Of a stretch of DNA of 64,000 bases, positions 40,036 through 48,729 are shown one piece after another. The position numbers were made by a program, and so were the translations under genes. Origin of the DNA: Parcubacteria group bacterium Gr01-1014_13 (GTDB taxonomy: Bacteria > Patescibacteria > ABY1 > Magasanikbacterales > GWA2-37-8); assembly GCA_007376295.1 (NCBI GenBank), contig VMGB01000001.1, forward strand, positions 186,001 through 250,000. The letters are read 5' to 3'. Positions within the stretch are counted from its first letter, which is position 1. Each line of letters starts with the position of its first letter. The notes beneath the pieces are model-generated. The model saw only the letters and a program-made list of their open reading frames with translations, made no database searches and was not told where the DNA came from.

Positions 40036-42663
40036 ATGATACCACAAAATTTTACCAATAAATCACAAGAAATTATTCAAAATGCGGCCAAAATTGCCTA
40101 TGAAAATGGGCAAGGGCAAATCGAGCCACCGCACTTGTTTTTTGCATTGCTCGAGGACACGGAAGGTGTTGTAGTTTCAGTTTTGCGTAAATTTAACGCT
40201 AATGTTATCGCTTTAAAGGCAGGTACTCAATCTCTCATAGATAAACTGCCGAAGGGAATAGCGCCAAATGGCGGAATTGGTCAAATTTTACTTGGCCAGT
40301 CCATGCTTTATATATTTCAAACCGCAGTTGGCGAAGCTAAACAAATGGGTGATGAATATATTAGTGTCGAACATTTATTTTTAGCATTTTTAGTCGGACA
40401 CAATCCTATCGGAGATTTGTTAGACACAAATGGCGTAAGCTATGATGAAGCTCTAAAAATTCTGGCCGGCATCCGCGGGACCCAAAAAGTAGACAGTCCG
40501 GAACCGGAAAGTAAATACAATGTTTTAGAAAAATACGGTAAAAATTTAACTGATTTAGCGTTCAAAGAAAAACTTGATCCGGTAATTGGCCGCGACGATG
40601 AAATTCGACGCGTGATGCAGATCCTTAGCCGCCGAACGAAAAATAATCCGGTGCTTATCGGCGAACCTGGTACCGGAAAAACCGCTATTGCCGAAGGTCT
40701 GGCCCAAAGAATTGTTAATGGCGATGTGCCGGAATCTTTAAAAAATAAACAGGTTATCGCTTTAGATATCGGTTCCCTGCTCGCGGGTACAAAATTCCGC
40801 GGCGAGTTTGAAGATCGGTTAAAAGCAGTATTAAAAGAAGTAGATGAATCAGCCGGAAAAATAATTTTATTTATCGACGAACTACACATCATTGTTGGTG
40901 CCGGATCATCCGAAGGTTCTGTAGATGCTTCCAATATGCTTAAACCTGCGCTCGCCCGCGGCACTCTTCATGCCATTGGCGCGACCACTTTAAAAGAATA
41001 CCAAAAATATATTGAAAAAGATGCGGCCCTAGAACGCCGTTTTCAACCGGTAATGGTAAACGAACCATCCCGCGATGATGCTATCGCCATCTTGCGCGGT
41101 ATCAAAGAAAAATATGAGGTCCATCATGGTGTACGTATTACCGACTCCGCTATTTTAGCCGCCGTTGATCTTTCCCAACGATATATATCAGATCGTTTTC
41201 TACCGGATAAAGCTATAGACTTAATCGACGAAGCGACTTCAGCTTTGCGTTTACAGATAGATTCCATGCCCGATGAGCTGGATAAAATGAAACGCGCCAT
41301 GATCAAACTGGAAATCGAAAAACGAGCTTTAAAAAAAGAAGAAGAAAAGGAAGCTAAGGAGCGTTTGGTAAAACTGGAAAAAGATCTGGCCGAATTAAAA
41401 GATAGAAGTACTGAACTCGAGGCGCGCTGGAGAAATGAAAAAGAAATAATCACCGACATCCATAAACATAAAAAGGAGATTGAACAAATCCGCCAAAAAG
41501 CGGAGATAGAAGAAAGAAAAGGTGATTTGCAAAAAGTAGCCGAGATTAGATATGGAAAAATTCCTAATTTAGAAGCGCAAATCCGCCAAAAAGAACATAA
41601 ATTACTGGAGCTGAAAAAAACTAGCGGTATTTTGAAAGAAGAGGTTACTGAACAAGATATTGCTCAAGTGGTATCGCGCTGGACTGGTATTCCAGTTTCC
41701 AAAATGTTAAAAGGCGAAGCCGACAAACTTCTGCATATGGAAGACGAACTCGCCAAACGCGTAGTGGGACAAGAAGAGGCGGTCAAAGCCGTGGCCAACG
41801 CTATCCGCCGTTCACGCGCCGGCATTGCCGAACCGAACCGCCCTATTGGCTCATTTATCTTTTTGGGTCCAACGGGTGTGGGTAAAACCGAACTGGCCAA
41901 AGCACTGGCTGAATTTATGTTTGATACAGAAGAGGCGTTAGTGCGCGTTGATATGAGTGAATATATGGAAAAGCACTCTGCTTCTAAAATCATCGGCTCC
42001 CCTCCTGGCTATGTGGGCTATGAAGAAGGCGGTCAACTCACAGAAATCGTACGCCGTAAACCATATTCCGTAATATTATTTGATGAAATAGAAAAAGCGC
42101 ATCCCGATGTGTTTAATATTTTATTACAAATTCTTGACGACGGCCATGTTACCGACGCCAAAGGCCGCACGGTAAATTTCAAAAATACCGTAGTCATCAT
42201 GACAAGCAATATTGGTAGTAATTTAATTTTGGATTGGAATAAAAAAGGCGAATTTGGTTTTGCCGGCTCACAAACCAAAGGCGGAGAAAAAAGTATGCGT
42301 GATAAAATTATGGAAAATTTGCGCGAACATTTTAAGCCGGAATTCTTGAACCGTGTTGATGAGATAATCACCTTCCATTCCTTGGCTGAAAAAGATATTG
42401 CCAAAATAGTTGAATTACAATTGGAAGAAGTTCAAAATAGATTGCTTGAACAAAAAATTTACTTGATCATCGCTGATACTGCTAAAAAATATTTGGCTAA
42501 AAAAGGTTTTGATGAAAACTATGGCGCCAGGCCGCTCAAACGTTTGATTCAAACTGAACTTTTGGACGAACTGGCCATGGCCCTTATAGAAAAAAAGTTT
42601 AAAAATGAAGATAAAATAAAAGTTGGTACCAATAAAAATAAAATCGTGTTGGAAAAATCATAA
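40036..42663 (+). CDS. clpB: ATP-dependent disaggregase ClpB
   Basis: Hexameric AAA+ unfoldase that with DnaK reactivates aggregated proteins. Domain order: Clp N-domain (residues 1-145), NBD1 with GEPGTGKTAIAEGLAQ, long coiled-coil M-domain (about 400-540, the feature separating ClpB from ClpA), NBD2 with GPTGVGKTELAKALAE and GSPPGYVGYEEGGQLTE, C-terminal small domain. About 875 residues. The ATG at 40036 is used; an in-frame GTG at 40018 lies within the CIRCE operator. No ClpP-binding loop noted. Confidence 0.95.
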   Translation: MIPQNFTNKSQEIIQNAAKIAYENGQGQIEPPHLFFALLEDTEGVVVSVLRKFNANVIALKAGTQSLIDKLPKGIAPNGGIGQILLGQSMLYIFQTAVGEAKQMGDEYISVEHLFLAFLVGHNPIGDLLDTNGVSYDEALKILAGIRGTQKVDSPEPESKYNVLEKYGKNLTDLAFKEKLDPVIGRDDEIRRVMQILSRRTKNNPVLIGEPGTGKTAIAEGLAQRIVNGDVPESLKNKQVIALDIGSLLAGTKFRGEFEDRLKAVLKEVDESAGKIILFIDELHIIVGAGSSEGSVDASNMLKPALARGTLHAIGATTLKEYQKYIEKDAALERRFQPVMVNEPSRDDAIAILRGIKEKYEVHHGVRITDSAILAAVDLSQRYISDRFLPDKAIDLIDEATSALRLQIDSMPDELDKMKRAMIKLEIEKRALKKEEEKEAKERLVKLEKDLAELKDRSTELEARWRNEKEIITDIHKHKKEIEQIRQKAEIEERKGDLQKVAEIRYGKIPNLEAQIRQKEHKLLELKKTSGILKEEVTEQDIAQVVSRWTGIPVSKMLKGEADKLLHMEDELAKRVVGQEEAVKAVANAIRRSRAGIAEPNRPIGSFIFLGPTGVGKTELAKALAEFMFDTEEALVRVDMSEYMEKHSASKIIGSPPGYVGYEEGGQLTEIVRRKPYSVILFDEIEKAHPDVFNILLQILDDGHVTDAKGRTVNFKNTVVIMTSNIGSNLILDWNKKGEFGFAGSQTKGGEKSMRDKIMENLREHFKPEFLNRVDEIITFHSLAEKDIAKIVELQLEEVQNRLLEQKIYLIIADTAKKYLAKKGFDENYGARPLKRLIQTELLDELAMALIEKKFKNEDKIKVGTNKNKIVLEKS

Positions 42664-42683
42664 AAAATACCAAGGTATTTTTT
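42662..42683 (+). terminator. Rho-independent terminator of clpB
   Basis: AAAAAATACC / GGTATTTTTT around a 2-nt centre, overlapping the clpB stop codon; A- and T-runs make it usable on both strands. Confidence 0.75.
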
Positions 42684-42730
42684 ACATACGCTCGGAAATG
42701 AAAATAAATTTTTATTTCTCTCACTTTATA

Positions 42731-42761
42731 TTAAAAATAAAAGCGAGGTGATATGCCTCGC
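42731..42761 (-). terminator. Rho-independent terminator of the 42785-43528 gene
   Basis: Minus strand: GCGAGG, 7-nt loop, CCTCGC, then TTTTATTTTTAA. Confidence 0.85.
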
Positions 42762-42784
42762 CTGAAAATATTTCTCTCTTTTTT

Positions 42785-43528
42785 CTAACCACCCTTCAAC
42801 ATCTTTAGCGAACCGTTCGCTTCGGGTAGAGCCAGCTCGCGATACGGATCATCAGACGGATCTTTTGCCGTATTAAGCTGATGCTGACTAATTGTAGTGC
42901 TAATTTTTTTCGCCTCTCTATATAATAGTTGTCGGCGTTCTTCTAGCCACTCACAAAATTTTTCATTCATTTTTCCTGATGTTTGCAGATGATCTAGGAT
43001 ATCAAACAGGTTGCAGCCATGAGCTTTTTGAAGCACTGGACAGATGAAGCTGCTATTTAGACGGCCGACACCAGCTGGCTTCTCGTCATTTTTTTCAGCT
43101 GTAATTCTTTGAAAAATACCACAGCTATTGCAAAAAGTGCCTATATTTCCTGCACCAACTAGAAATGCTCCTGTCACTGAATGATCTTTCATTTCACTGA
43201 TTTCGTGGAGCACTAGAAAATTTTGTTTACAATAAATACAGACACTTTCAGCTCTACTCGTTTGCAACCAGCCTAGCATGTGCGCCCGCGGCGCTACGTT
43301 CTTTTCCAAAACAGTAAACCCCAACTGTCGCAAACGTTGGACAACTGTTTGCCCGCCTTCCGGTCCTCCGCCGGTACCGAGCAAAAGAGCCTCTTTTGCT
43401 GCCAGTCGTCTGATTATCGTAGTTTCTAGCAAGAGACTGTATTTGATTTCTGCGAGTTTACTGGCCAAGATAAAACCGCCACCCCCAGCGAGTAACACCC
43501 AGACTAAACATACAATGAGATAGAACAT
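42785..43528 (-). CDS. Hypothetical membrane-anchored zinc-ribbon protein
   Basis: 247 residues. N-terminal hydrophobic helix with a Gly run (YLIVCLVWVLLAGGGGFIL), then a soluble domain with two CxxC pairs 33 residues apart (C97/C100 in ESVCIYC, C133/C136 in TFCNSCG), likely a structural zinc site. More Cys follow (FICPVL, GCNLF). No enzyme family recognised. Strong SD (GGGAGGAC 4 nt before the ATG), own promoter and terminator. Codons are richer in G/C than in clpB next door. Confidence 0.75.
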   Translation of the reverse strand: MFYLIVCLVWVLLAGGGGFILASKLAEIKYSLLLETTIIRRLAAKEALLLGTGGGPEGGQTVVQRLRQLGFTVLEKNVAPRAHMLGWLQTSRAESVCIYCKQNFLVLHEISEMKDHSVTGAFLVGAGNIGTFCNSCGIFQRITAEKNDEKPAGVGRLNSSFICPVLQKAHGCNLFDILDHLQTSGKMNEKFCEWLEERRQLLYREAKKISTTISQHQLNTAKDPSDDPYRELALPEANGSLKMLKGG

Positions 43529-43553
43529 GATGTCCTCCCTTTTTTGTCTCCCA

Positions 43554-43582
43554 AACTTAGCAAAATTTTAACGCTTTGTCAA
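43554..43582 (-). promoter_or_regulatory. Promoter of the zinc-ribbon gene
   Basis: Minus strand: TTGACA (43582-43577), 17-bp spacer, TAAGTT (43559-43554); 26 nt upstream of the ATG. Confidence 0.8.
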
Positions 43583-43585
43583 GAT

Positions 43586-43624
43586 AAAAAAAGGGCTCCT
43601 ATATGTTTTCACATGTAAAAGCCC
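43586..43624 (-). terminator. Rho-independent terminator of the metzincin gene
   Basis: Minus strand: GGGCT...AGCCC outer stem (43624-43620, 43597-43593) with an inner CATGTG/CATAT stem, followed by a run of T. It ends 4 bp before the -35 of the next unit. Confidence 0.8.
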
Positions 43625-43630
43625 ATTGAC

Positions 43631-44434
43631 TTACTGATCCATCCCGCACTCATTCCAGTTGACCGGCGCGAATCCCTGTCCTGGGTACCTATCAAGGATA
43701 TTACTCATGGCCGTGGCAATCTCTTCATCCCACCGTTCTCCAGTTGTTAACAGGAGAAAGGTATTTTCGGTCGGGCCGAATGAGACACTATTACGATTCA
43801 TGATACACTCGTCCTCACCCGGCGGATACGCTTCCGGACAGGTGTGATCTCCGGGCTCGTTCCCGCTACCACAATAATGGTGATGCAGTCCCAATGTATG
43901 ACCAAACTCATGGGCAAAGATTGTTTCGTAAACCAGATAGACTTTGTGTCCGCCACCATAGGAAGTACCAGTACCTCCTAGAGTAGCCACGATATCATGA
44001 CCAGGTAGCTGGTCGGCATCCATACCTGGCTGGTATTCCAAAAATGTGAAACTCCAACCCGGAAATTGCAGTTCCGCTAGGCGCTTGAGAGTGGCGAAAT
44101 GTTCGGCTTCGTTTGTCCATGGCGGGTTGTAAAGTACCGGGTTTTCGTAGCGAACGTAGACGTTTACTTCGTGCTCATGACGACCGCTGAGATAGGCCCT
44201 GGACCACGTATTCTTACGTTTGAGCATCCAATCGGCCCACTCTGGCAGCATGCCAATTTTTGCTTGATAGGCCGCCATTTCAGCTTCATAGCCCAGCAAA
44301 ATCTCTTCGTCTTCGGAGGTGCCAACATCGTTTGGCCCTGCATCGGCGACCGAATCGTCGCTCTCCGTATCGCTATGGCAAGCAGCAAAAGCAAAAATGA
44401 ACAAAGCAAACATCAGACAAGCCTTGAATTTCAT
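43631..44434 (-). CDS. Secreted lipoprotein metalloprotease, metzincin type
   Basis: Predicted zinc endopeptidase anchored by lipid. Lipoprotein signal MKFKACLMFALFIFAFAAC with C19 as the lipidated Cys, then an acidic Asp/Ser/Glu linker (20-45). The active site is the full metzincin motif HEFGHTLGLHH (H175, E176, H179, G182, H185), with a plausible Met-turn CIMN (M212) and several Cys (188, 199, 210) that may form disulfides. 267 residues. Strong SD (AGGAGG 5-6 nt before ATG), own promoter and terminator, G/C-rich codons. It could act on host or prey proteins or on the cell's own envelope; the target is unknown. Confidence 0.88.
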   Translation of the reverse strand: MKFKACLMFALFIFAFAACHSDTESDDSVADAGPNDVGTSEDEEILLGYEAEMAAYQAKIGMLPEWADWMLKRKNTWSRAYLSGRHEHEVNVYVRYENPVLYNPPWTNEAEHFATLKRLAELQFPGWSFTFLEYQPGMDADQLPGHDIVATLGGTGTSYGGGHKVYLVYETIFAHEFGHTLGLHHHYCGSGNEPGDHTCPEAYPPGEDECIMNRNSVSFGPTENTFLLLTTGERWDEEIATAMSNILDRYPGQGFAPVNWNECGMDQ

Positions 44435-44461
44435 GAGTTTCCTCCTGTTAAAGTTGATTGC

Positions 44462-44490
44462 AAGCTACCATATTTTAGTGGTTTTGTCAA
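44462..44490 (-). promoter_or_regulatory. Promoter of the metzincin gene
   Basis: Minus strand: TTGACA (44490-44485), 17-bp spacer, TAGCTT (44467-44462). Confidence 0.75.
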
Positions 44491-44502
44491 GGTTAAAAGT
44501 TT

Positions 44503-44536
44503 AAAAAAGCCCTCGTACGTTTACACATACAAGGGC
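44503..44536 (-). terminator. Rho-independent terminator of the 44559-45062 gene
   Basis: Minus strand: GCCCT...AGGGC outer stem (44536-44532, 44513-44509) with an inner GTATG/CGTAC stem and then TTTTTT. Confidence 0.8.
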
Positions 44537-44558
44537 CCATCAAAACCAACAAAATTTG

Positions 44559-45062
44559 TTAAATCACTTGCGCCAGAGTCAAAGCTCTGTGCTCTGTCTG
44601 CTGAAAAATTATGACTGCGTCTTCCGGATTCAAAAACCGATCAAACCGGTAACGACAGAAACATCGTCTCGAGCCCCTTACTCTGGCATAAGCAACGCAG
44701 ATATCATTATCTGTGTTTAGCCATCTGGAATCTTCATCCAAAGCAAAAACTGCGGAATACTTTTCAATCTCCTCTGGATAGTGTCTGGCAAACTGGACAA
44801 GCTCACCGATATTCCCAAGGATATAGCCTTCGGCCACAAGATCGCGCGCAAACTTTTCGATCCCTTTCCAACACAGGCACGGCGCCAATCTGGGAAGCAT
44901 TATTCCGCTATTACCCCCGGCGCAATTAAATGTTTCAAAAGGAATATCCAGAGAAATATTGTAAAGATTTTCTTCGCCTACCGCCTTACGGGCCAATTCC
45001 CTTAAGCTACAGGTACTATCCAACACAGTTGGAAAAACCTGGCTGATTTTCGTTTCGCTCAT
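44559..45062 (-). CDS. Hypothetical protein, Cys-containing, soluble
   Basis: 167 residues, no family recognised. Eight Cys (for instance APCLCW and RCFCRY) and two predominantly helical halves; no signal peptide or membrane helix. The SD GGAGG lies 7 nt before ATG (AAAGGAGGTTGCGCGATG). Own promoter and terminator. Codons are visibly richer in G/C than in the neighbouring clpB and 45.7-kb genes. Confidence 0.68.
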   Translation of the reverse strand: MSETKISQVFPTVLDSTCSLRELARKAVGEENLYNISLDIPFETFNCAGGNSGIMLPRLAPCLCWKGIEKFARDLVAEGYILGNIGELVQFARHYPEEIEKYSAVFALDEDSRWLNTDNDICVAYARVRGSRRCFCRYRFDRFLNPEDAVIIFQQTEHRALTLAQVI

Positions 45063-45098
45063 CGCGCAACCTCCTTTTACCCGTTATTTTCTAACCCC

Positions 45099-45127
45099 AG
45101 TTTAATCAAATTTTTACGCTTTGTCAA
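45099..45127 (-). promoter_or_regulatory. Promoter of the 44559-45062 gene
   Basis: Minus strand: TTGACA (45127-45122), 17-bp spacer, TAAACT (45104-45099). Spacer begins AAGCGTAAAA, almost the same as in the zinc-ribbon gene promoter (AAGCGTTAAAA). Confidence 0.8.
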
Positions 45128-45137
45128 TATTGAATAA

Positions 45138-45194
45138 TAAAAAAATACCTGGCGTATGAATGTTCTACAACTAAACATTTCTTTACGCAGGTAT
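45138..45194 (-). terminator. Rho-independent terminator of the 45197-45607 gene
   Basis: Minus strand: ATACCTGCGTA...TACGCCAGGTAT outer stem with an inner AATGTT/AACATT stem, then TTTTTTT. Confidence 0.8.
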
Positions 45195-45196
45195 GA

Positions 45197-45607
45197 TTAG
45201 AGCCGCTTAGGAAACTCAAGCACTTTGTTTACTTCAGAATCTTTTTTAAGTTCATCGATTTGCTGACCCAAATCGGAAATCTTTCCCTCTAATTCCGCTC
45301 TCTTTTCCTGTAAAGCGTTCAACTTTTCAGCCACATCCACAGCAGAATCTTGAGCCTCATCCGTTGATGGAGGTAATGCCTCAACCTGCTTTGCTGGTGG
45401 TAGCTCTTTAGCGCTCTTTTCTAAGCCACTAAATATGAAGATGGGCCAAATTGCTCCTCCAAATATACTAACAAGTACGGCAAACTGTTTATCGCAATCA
45501 TTCCCTGCTCTAGGCAGTAATTTTTTAGCGATATTTTTCCCAGTCACATAGCCAAGATTGGCGTAAATAATGCTACCAAGAACCAACAAAACTATGTACA
45601 GCGGCAT
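45197..45607 (-). CDS. Hypothetical membrane protein with C-terminal coiled coil
   Basis: About 136 residues from the ATG at 45607, which has GGGAGGG 3-4 nt upstream; a longer frame would run through the SD. Two hydrophobic helices (YIVLLVLGSIIYANLGYV; FAVLVSIFGGAIWPIFIF), then a Pro-rich hinge and a coiled coil (about 90-130: EKLNALQEKRAELEGKISDL). The layout resembles small phage-holin or membrane tether proteins, but no family is recognised. Confidence 0.7.
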   Translation of the reverse strand: MPLYIVLLVLGSIIYANLGYVTGKNIAKKLLPRAGNDCDKQFAVLVSIFGGAIWPIFIFSGLEKSAKELPPAKQVEALPPSTDEAQDSAVDVAEKLNALQEKRAELEGKISDLGQQIDELKKDSEVNKVLEFPKRL

Positions 45608-45644
45608 AGACCCTCCCTTTCCTTCTGGGTTTGAAGGAGCTTGC

Positions 45645-45695
45645 AAATTATCATAAAAATTAGCCTTTGTCAATATTGAAACCTTGTGCTACAAT
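45645..45695. promoter_or_regulatory. Divergent promoters with overlapping -35 boxes
   Basis: Minus strand: TTGACA (45673-45668), 17-bp spacer, TAATTT (45650-45645) for the coiled-coil gene. Plus strand: TTGTCA (45667-45672), 17-bp spacer, TACAAT (45690-45695) for the carboxypeptidase gene. The two -35 boxes share 5 bp, so RNA polymerase cannot occupy both at once. Confidence 0.75.
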
Positions 45696-45705
45696 TAACA
45701 ATAAT

Positions 45706-47913
45706 ATGTGTAGAGAGATACGAAAAATTATATCCTTTATTTTGCTAAGTGGGCTTTTTTTGAGTCCGCCTTTGATTGCTTTGGCGCAGGTAGAATTCAA
45801 CCCTCAATTTATAATTTCCGACGAAGAAATGCAGAGTACTGCTAACTGGACACAAACAGATGTTCAAAAGTTTTTACAAGACAGGGGTAGTTACTTAGCT
45901 ACTCTCGTTGCCGAAGACCCGGATGGATTGTTTAAATCAGCGGCGGAGATTATTTATGATACGGCTGTAAAATATCAAATCAACCCAAAATTCTTGCTTG
46001 TTACTTTACAAAAAGAACAGAGCCTAATTACTGATGATACTCCCACCCAAAAACAACTCGACTGGGCTACAGGTTATGGTGTTTGCGACAGTTGTGATTT
46101 AAATGGCGACAGTCTTTTGAAATACAAAGGTTTTGGCAAACAAGTAGACAACGCCGGTGGCCTCATTCGTTGGTATTACAATAATACTGACAAATCTTTT
46201 GTTAAGAAAAAAGACCAAAACACCACAATAGATAATCAAATCATTATTCCTCAAAGCTGGGCCACGGCTTTTTTGTACACTTACACTCCGCATATCCATG
46301 GCAACAAAAATTTTTGGCGTATTTGGAACACTTGGTTCAGCCAGATTTATCCTAATGGCACACTGCTTCGCTCGGCTTCTAGTTCTGAAGTCTGGCTTAT
46401 CCAAAACAACATTAAACGTAAATTTAAAAATCAATCCACTTTGCTTAGCCGGGCTGATCCAAAAATGATTGTCACCGTACAAGAATCTGAATTAAGTAAC
46501 TACCAAACTGGACAAGAAATATCTTTTCCTAACTACTCTGTTCTAAAAACTGCGTCTAGTTTTTATCTTTTAGACTACGATACTCTGCGCCCATTTGCTT
46601 CGGCCGATGTGGTGCGACAAATTGGTTATAACCCGGATGAGTTTATCGAAATTACCGACGCTGATATTGTCGGTTATCAACTAGGTTCGGTTATAAACGC
46701 ATCAACCACTGCCCCGCAAGGTATAGTTTACCAAATTACCGACCTAAACAATTCTTACTACTTATTTAAAGACAGCACTTTGTATCCGATAACCGACAAA
46801 AATATTATTGCTACCAATTACAAAGATTTGGCAATTGAAAAACATCAACTTAAAGACATCAAAAATTTACCAGTCGCGGATTTGCCTTTGAATTTTAAAG
46901 ACGGCACTCTTCTGCGGGTTACGGATAGTAGTAATGTTTATGTTATAGAAAATGGAAAGAAACGGCTGATTGCTGATGTAGATACATTTGCAGCTTTAGG
47001 TTACAATCGAAATAACGTAATTTCAGTCAGTGCTATTACAGCTGCCAATATTTTAAACGGCGAGCCTATTTTTATTAATGGTAGCCTTATTTCTTCACGC
47101 AATAAGTATCTGGGAGACAGTGAAGTAAAAGTTGATGATTTGTTTGGTAGTAAAATCCCCTCTTACCTGGTAGCCGAATACCCTAGCGGCCGAATTATTT
47201 CCGGCAAAAACATCGACAAACCCCGGTCTATCGCTTCGATGGTCAAATTATTGGTTGGGTATGAAGCTTTAAACCAAGATTTTAATTTAGCTAAATTCTC
47301 TGTTTATTCCAAGACAAAAAATGGCGCTCCGGGAAATAACCTGGCTTTACGAAATGGTGCGGTGATAAAAAATGCAGACTTATTTAACGCCATGCTTATC
47401 GGATCCACCAACAACACGGCCCGTTTAATCGGCCAATCCAGCGGTCTAAGTGAAGCATCATTTATTGAAAACATAAATAAAAGACTGGAAAATTGGGGTG
47501 CCGATGACACCAAAATTGTCGACGTCACTGGACTCGATGGCAAAAATAAGTCTACTCCCCGTAATTTATTAAAGATATTTACGCGTATTCTGGATAATCC
47601 AAACCTAAAAACATCGTTATCAAAAACCAAATATACCTTTAAAGAATTACCTAGTAAAGTTGGTGCTAAAAGTCATGCTATCTCCACTCCCAACAAGCTT
47701 GTTCCTTTAGCAAATGCAAATTACAAAATAATTGCGAGCAAAACTGGTTCCACCAATGAAGCGGGAGTAGTTACGGTTATGCTTATAGAAACAATCAAAA
47801 CCAAAAAACAATACACAATTATTACCATGGGCAGTACGGATATAAAAAATCAAGAAGCCAACAAAATTGCCAAATGGATTTCCACTGGCAAAGTAAAAAT
47901 TACCAGTAACTAA
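45706..47913 (+). CDS. Modular exported D-alanyl-D-alanine carboxypeptidase (S11) with lysozyme-like N-domain
   Basis: Exported three-part protein, about 735 residues. Signal peptide (IISFILLSGLFLSPPLIALAQ). Residues 30-210 resemble a lysozyme/transglycosylase-like domain (YQINPKFLLVTLQKEQSLI with a candidate catalytic Glu; WATGYGVCDSC). The middle (about 215-470) holds repeats of the form SSEVWLIQNNIKRKF / SNVYVIENGKKRLI, about 65-80 residues apart. The C-terminus (470-735) is a serine peptidase S11 domain: SMVK near 511, STN near 566, KTGSTNEAG near 678. Expected to trim D-Ala from stem peptides. The ATG follows its promoter by 10 nt. Confidence 0.85.
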   Translation: MCREIRKIISFILLSGLFLSPPLIALAQVEFNPQFIISDEEMQSTANWTQTDVQKFLQDRGSYLATLVAEDPDGLFKSAAEIIYDTAVKYQINPKFLLVTLQKEQSLITDDTPTQKQLDWATGYGVCDSCDLNGDSLLKYKGFGKQVDNAGGLIRWYYNNTDKSFVKKKDQNTTIDNQIIIPQSWATAFLYTYTPHIHGNKNFWRIWNTWFSQIYPNGTLLRSASSSEVWLIQNNIKRKFKNQSTLLSRADPKMIVTVQESELSNYQTGQEISFPNYSVLKTASSFYLLDYDTLRPFASADVVRQIGYNPDEFIEITDADIVGYQLGSVINASTTAPQGIVYQITDLNNSYYLFKDSTLYPITDKNIIATNYKDLAIEKHQLKDIKNLPVADLPLNFKDGTLLRVTDSSNVYVIENGKKRLIADVDTFAALGYNRNNVISVSAITAANILNGEPIFINGSLISSRNKYLGDSEVKVDDLFGSKIPSYLVAEYPSGRIISGKNIDKPRSIASMVKLLVGYEALNQDFNLAKFSVYSKTKNGAPGNNLALRNGAVIKNADLFNAMLIGSTNNTARLIGQSSGLSEASFIENINKRLENWGADDTKIVDVTGLDGKNKSTPRNLLKIFTRILDNPNLKTSLSKTKYTFKELPSKVGAKSHAISTPNKLVPLANANYKIIASKTGSTNEAGVVTVMLIETIKTKKQYTIITMGSTDIKNQEANKIAKWISTGKVKITSN

Positions 47914-47923
47914 TTTAATAAAT

Positions 47924-48721
47924 ATGCCCCTTGTTTTTGCGGCTATCACCCCTCACCCACCACTCCTGATCCCCACTATCGGCAAACAGTCATTAAAAAA
48001 ATTGGAAAAAACAAAAATTGCTCTGGAGCAGATGGAAAAAGATCTGTACATCACTCATCCGGAAATTTTAATAATCATTTCTCCTCACGGCAGCTATTTT
48101 CATGATGCTTTTACGCTTAACGTCAGCACTCACTACCAGACCGATCTGCGCGAATTTGGCGATCTGGCTACAAAGATAAAATTTCAGGGCGAAACACATC
48201 TGGCCACTATGATTCGCGAAGGCACAAAAAAAGAAAATTTTCCCGCTACCATGATAAGTGAACAAAATTTGGACCACGGTTCTTCCGTGCCTTTATCTTA
48301 CCTGACTAAACATCTTAAAAAAACAAAGATAATCCAGATTGGCTTTTGCGATTTAGATTGGAAAACCCATGTTGCTTTTGGAGCTATGATTGCCGATAAA
48401 ATTTCGCAAATAAATAAACGGGTGGCGGTTATTGCTTCCGGAGACTTATCACACGCTCTGATTTCCGATGCACCCGCCGGCTACAATCCAGCCGGTCCGG
48501 AATTTGATAGAAAAATTCAGGAACTTTTGGAGAGTAAGAATTTATCCGGCATGTTGCAGTTGGACAAAAAGTTGGTGACTAACGCGTCTGAGTGCGGTTT
48601 TAGATCATTTTTAATTTTGATGGGCATCTTGCAAGGTGTTCATCACACTTACAAATCGTACAGCTACGAAGCCCCTTTTGGCGTTGGTTATTTAACAGCA
48701 AATTTTGCTTTGTCTCCCTAA
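47924..48721 (+). CDS. LigB/Memo-like protein (AmmeMemoRadiSam system B-type)
   Basis: Class III extradiol dioxygenase-fold protein, 265 residues. Seen: AAITPHPPLLIPTIG, IIISPHGSYFHDAF, LDHGSSVPLSYL, VAVIASGDLSHAL and CGFRSFLILMGIL. Three His-bearing motifs are in the Memo/LigB positions. In many bacteria and archaea it pairs with AMMECR1 and a radical SAM protein; no such partners are in this window. The reaction is unknown. Confidence 0.87.
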   Translation: MPLVFAAITPHPPLLIPTIGKQSLKKLEKTKIALEQMEKDLYITHPEILIIISPHGSYFHDAFTLNVSTHYQTDLREFGDLATKIKFQGETHLATMIREGTKKENFPATMISEQNLDHGSSVPLSYLTKHLKKTKIIQIGFCDLDWKTHVAFGAMIADKISQINKRVAVIASGDLSHALISDAPAGYNPAGPEFDRKIQELLESKNLSGMLQLDKKLVTNASECGFRSFLILMGILQGVHHTYKSYSYEAPFGVGYLTANFALSP

Positions 48722-48729
48722 TTTTATAT

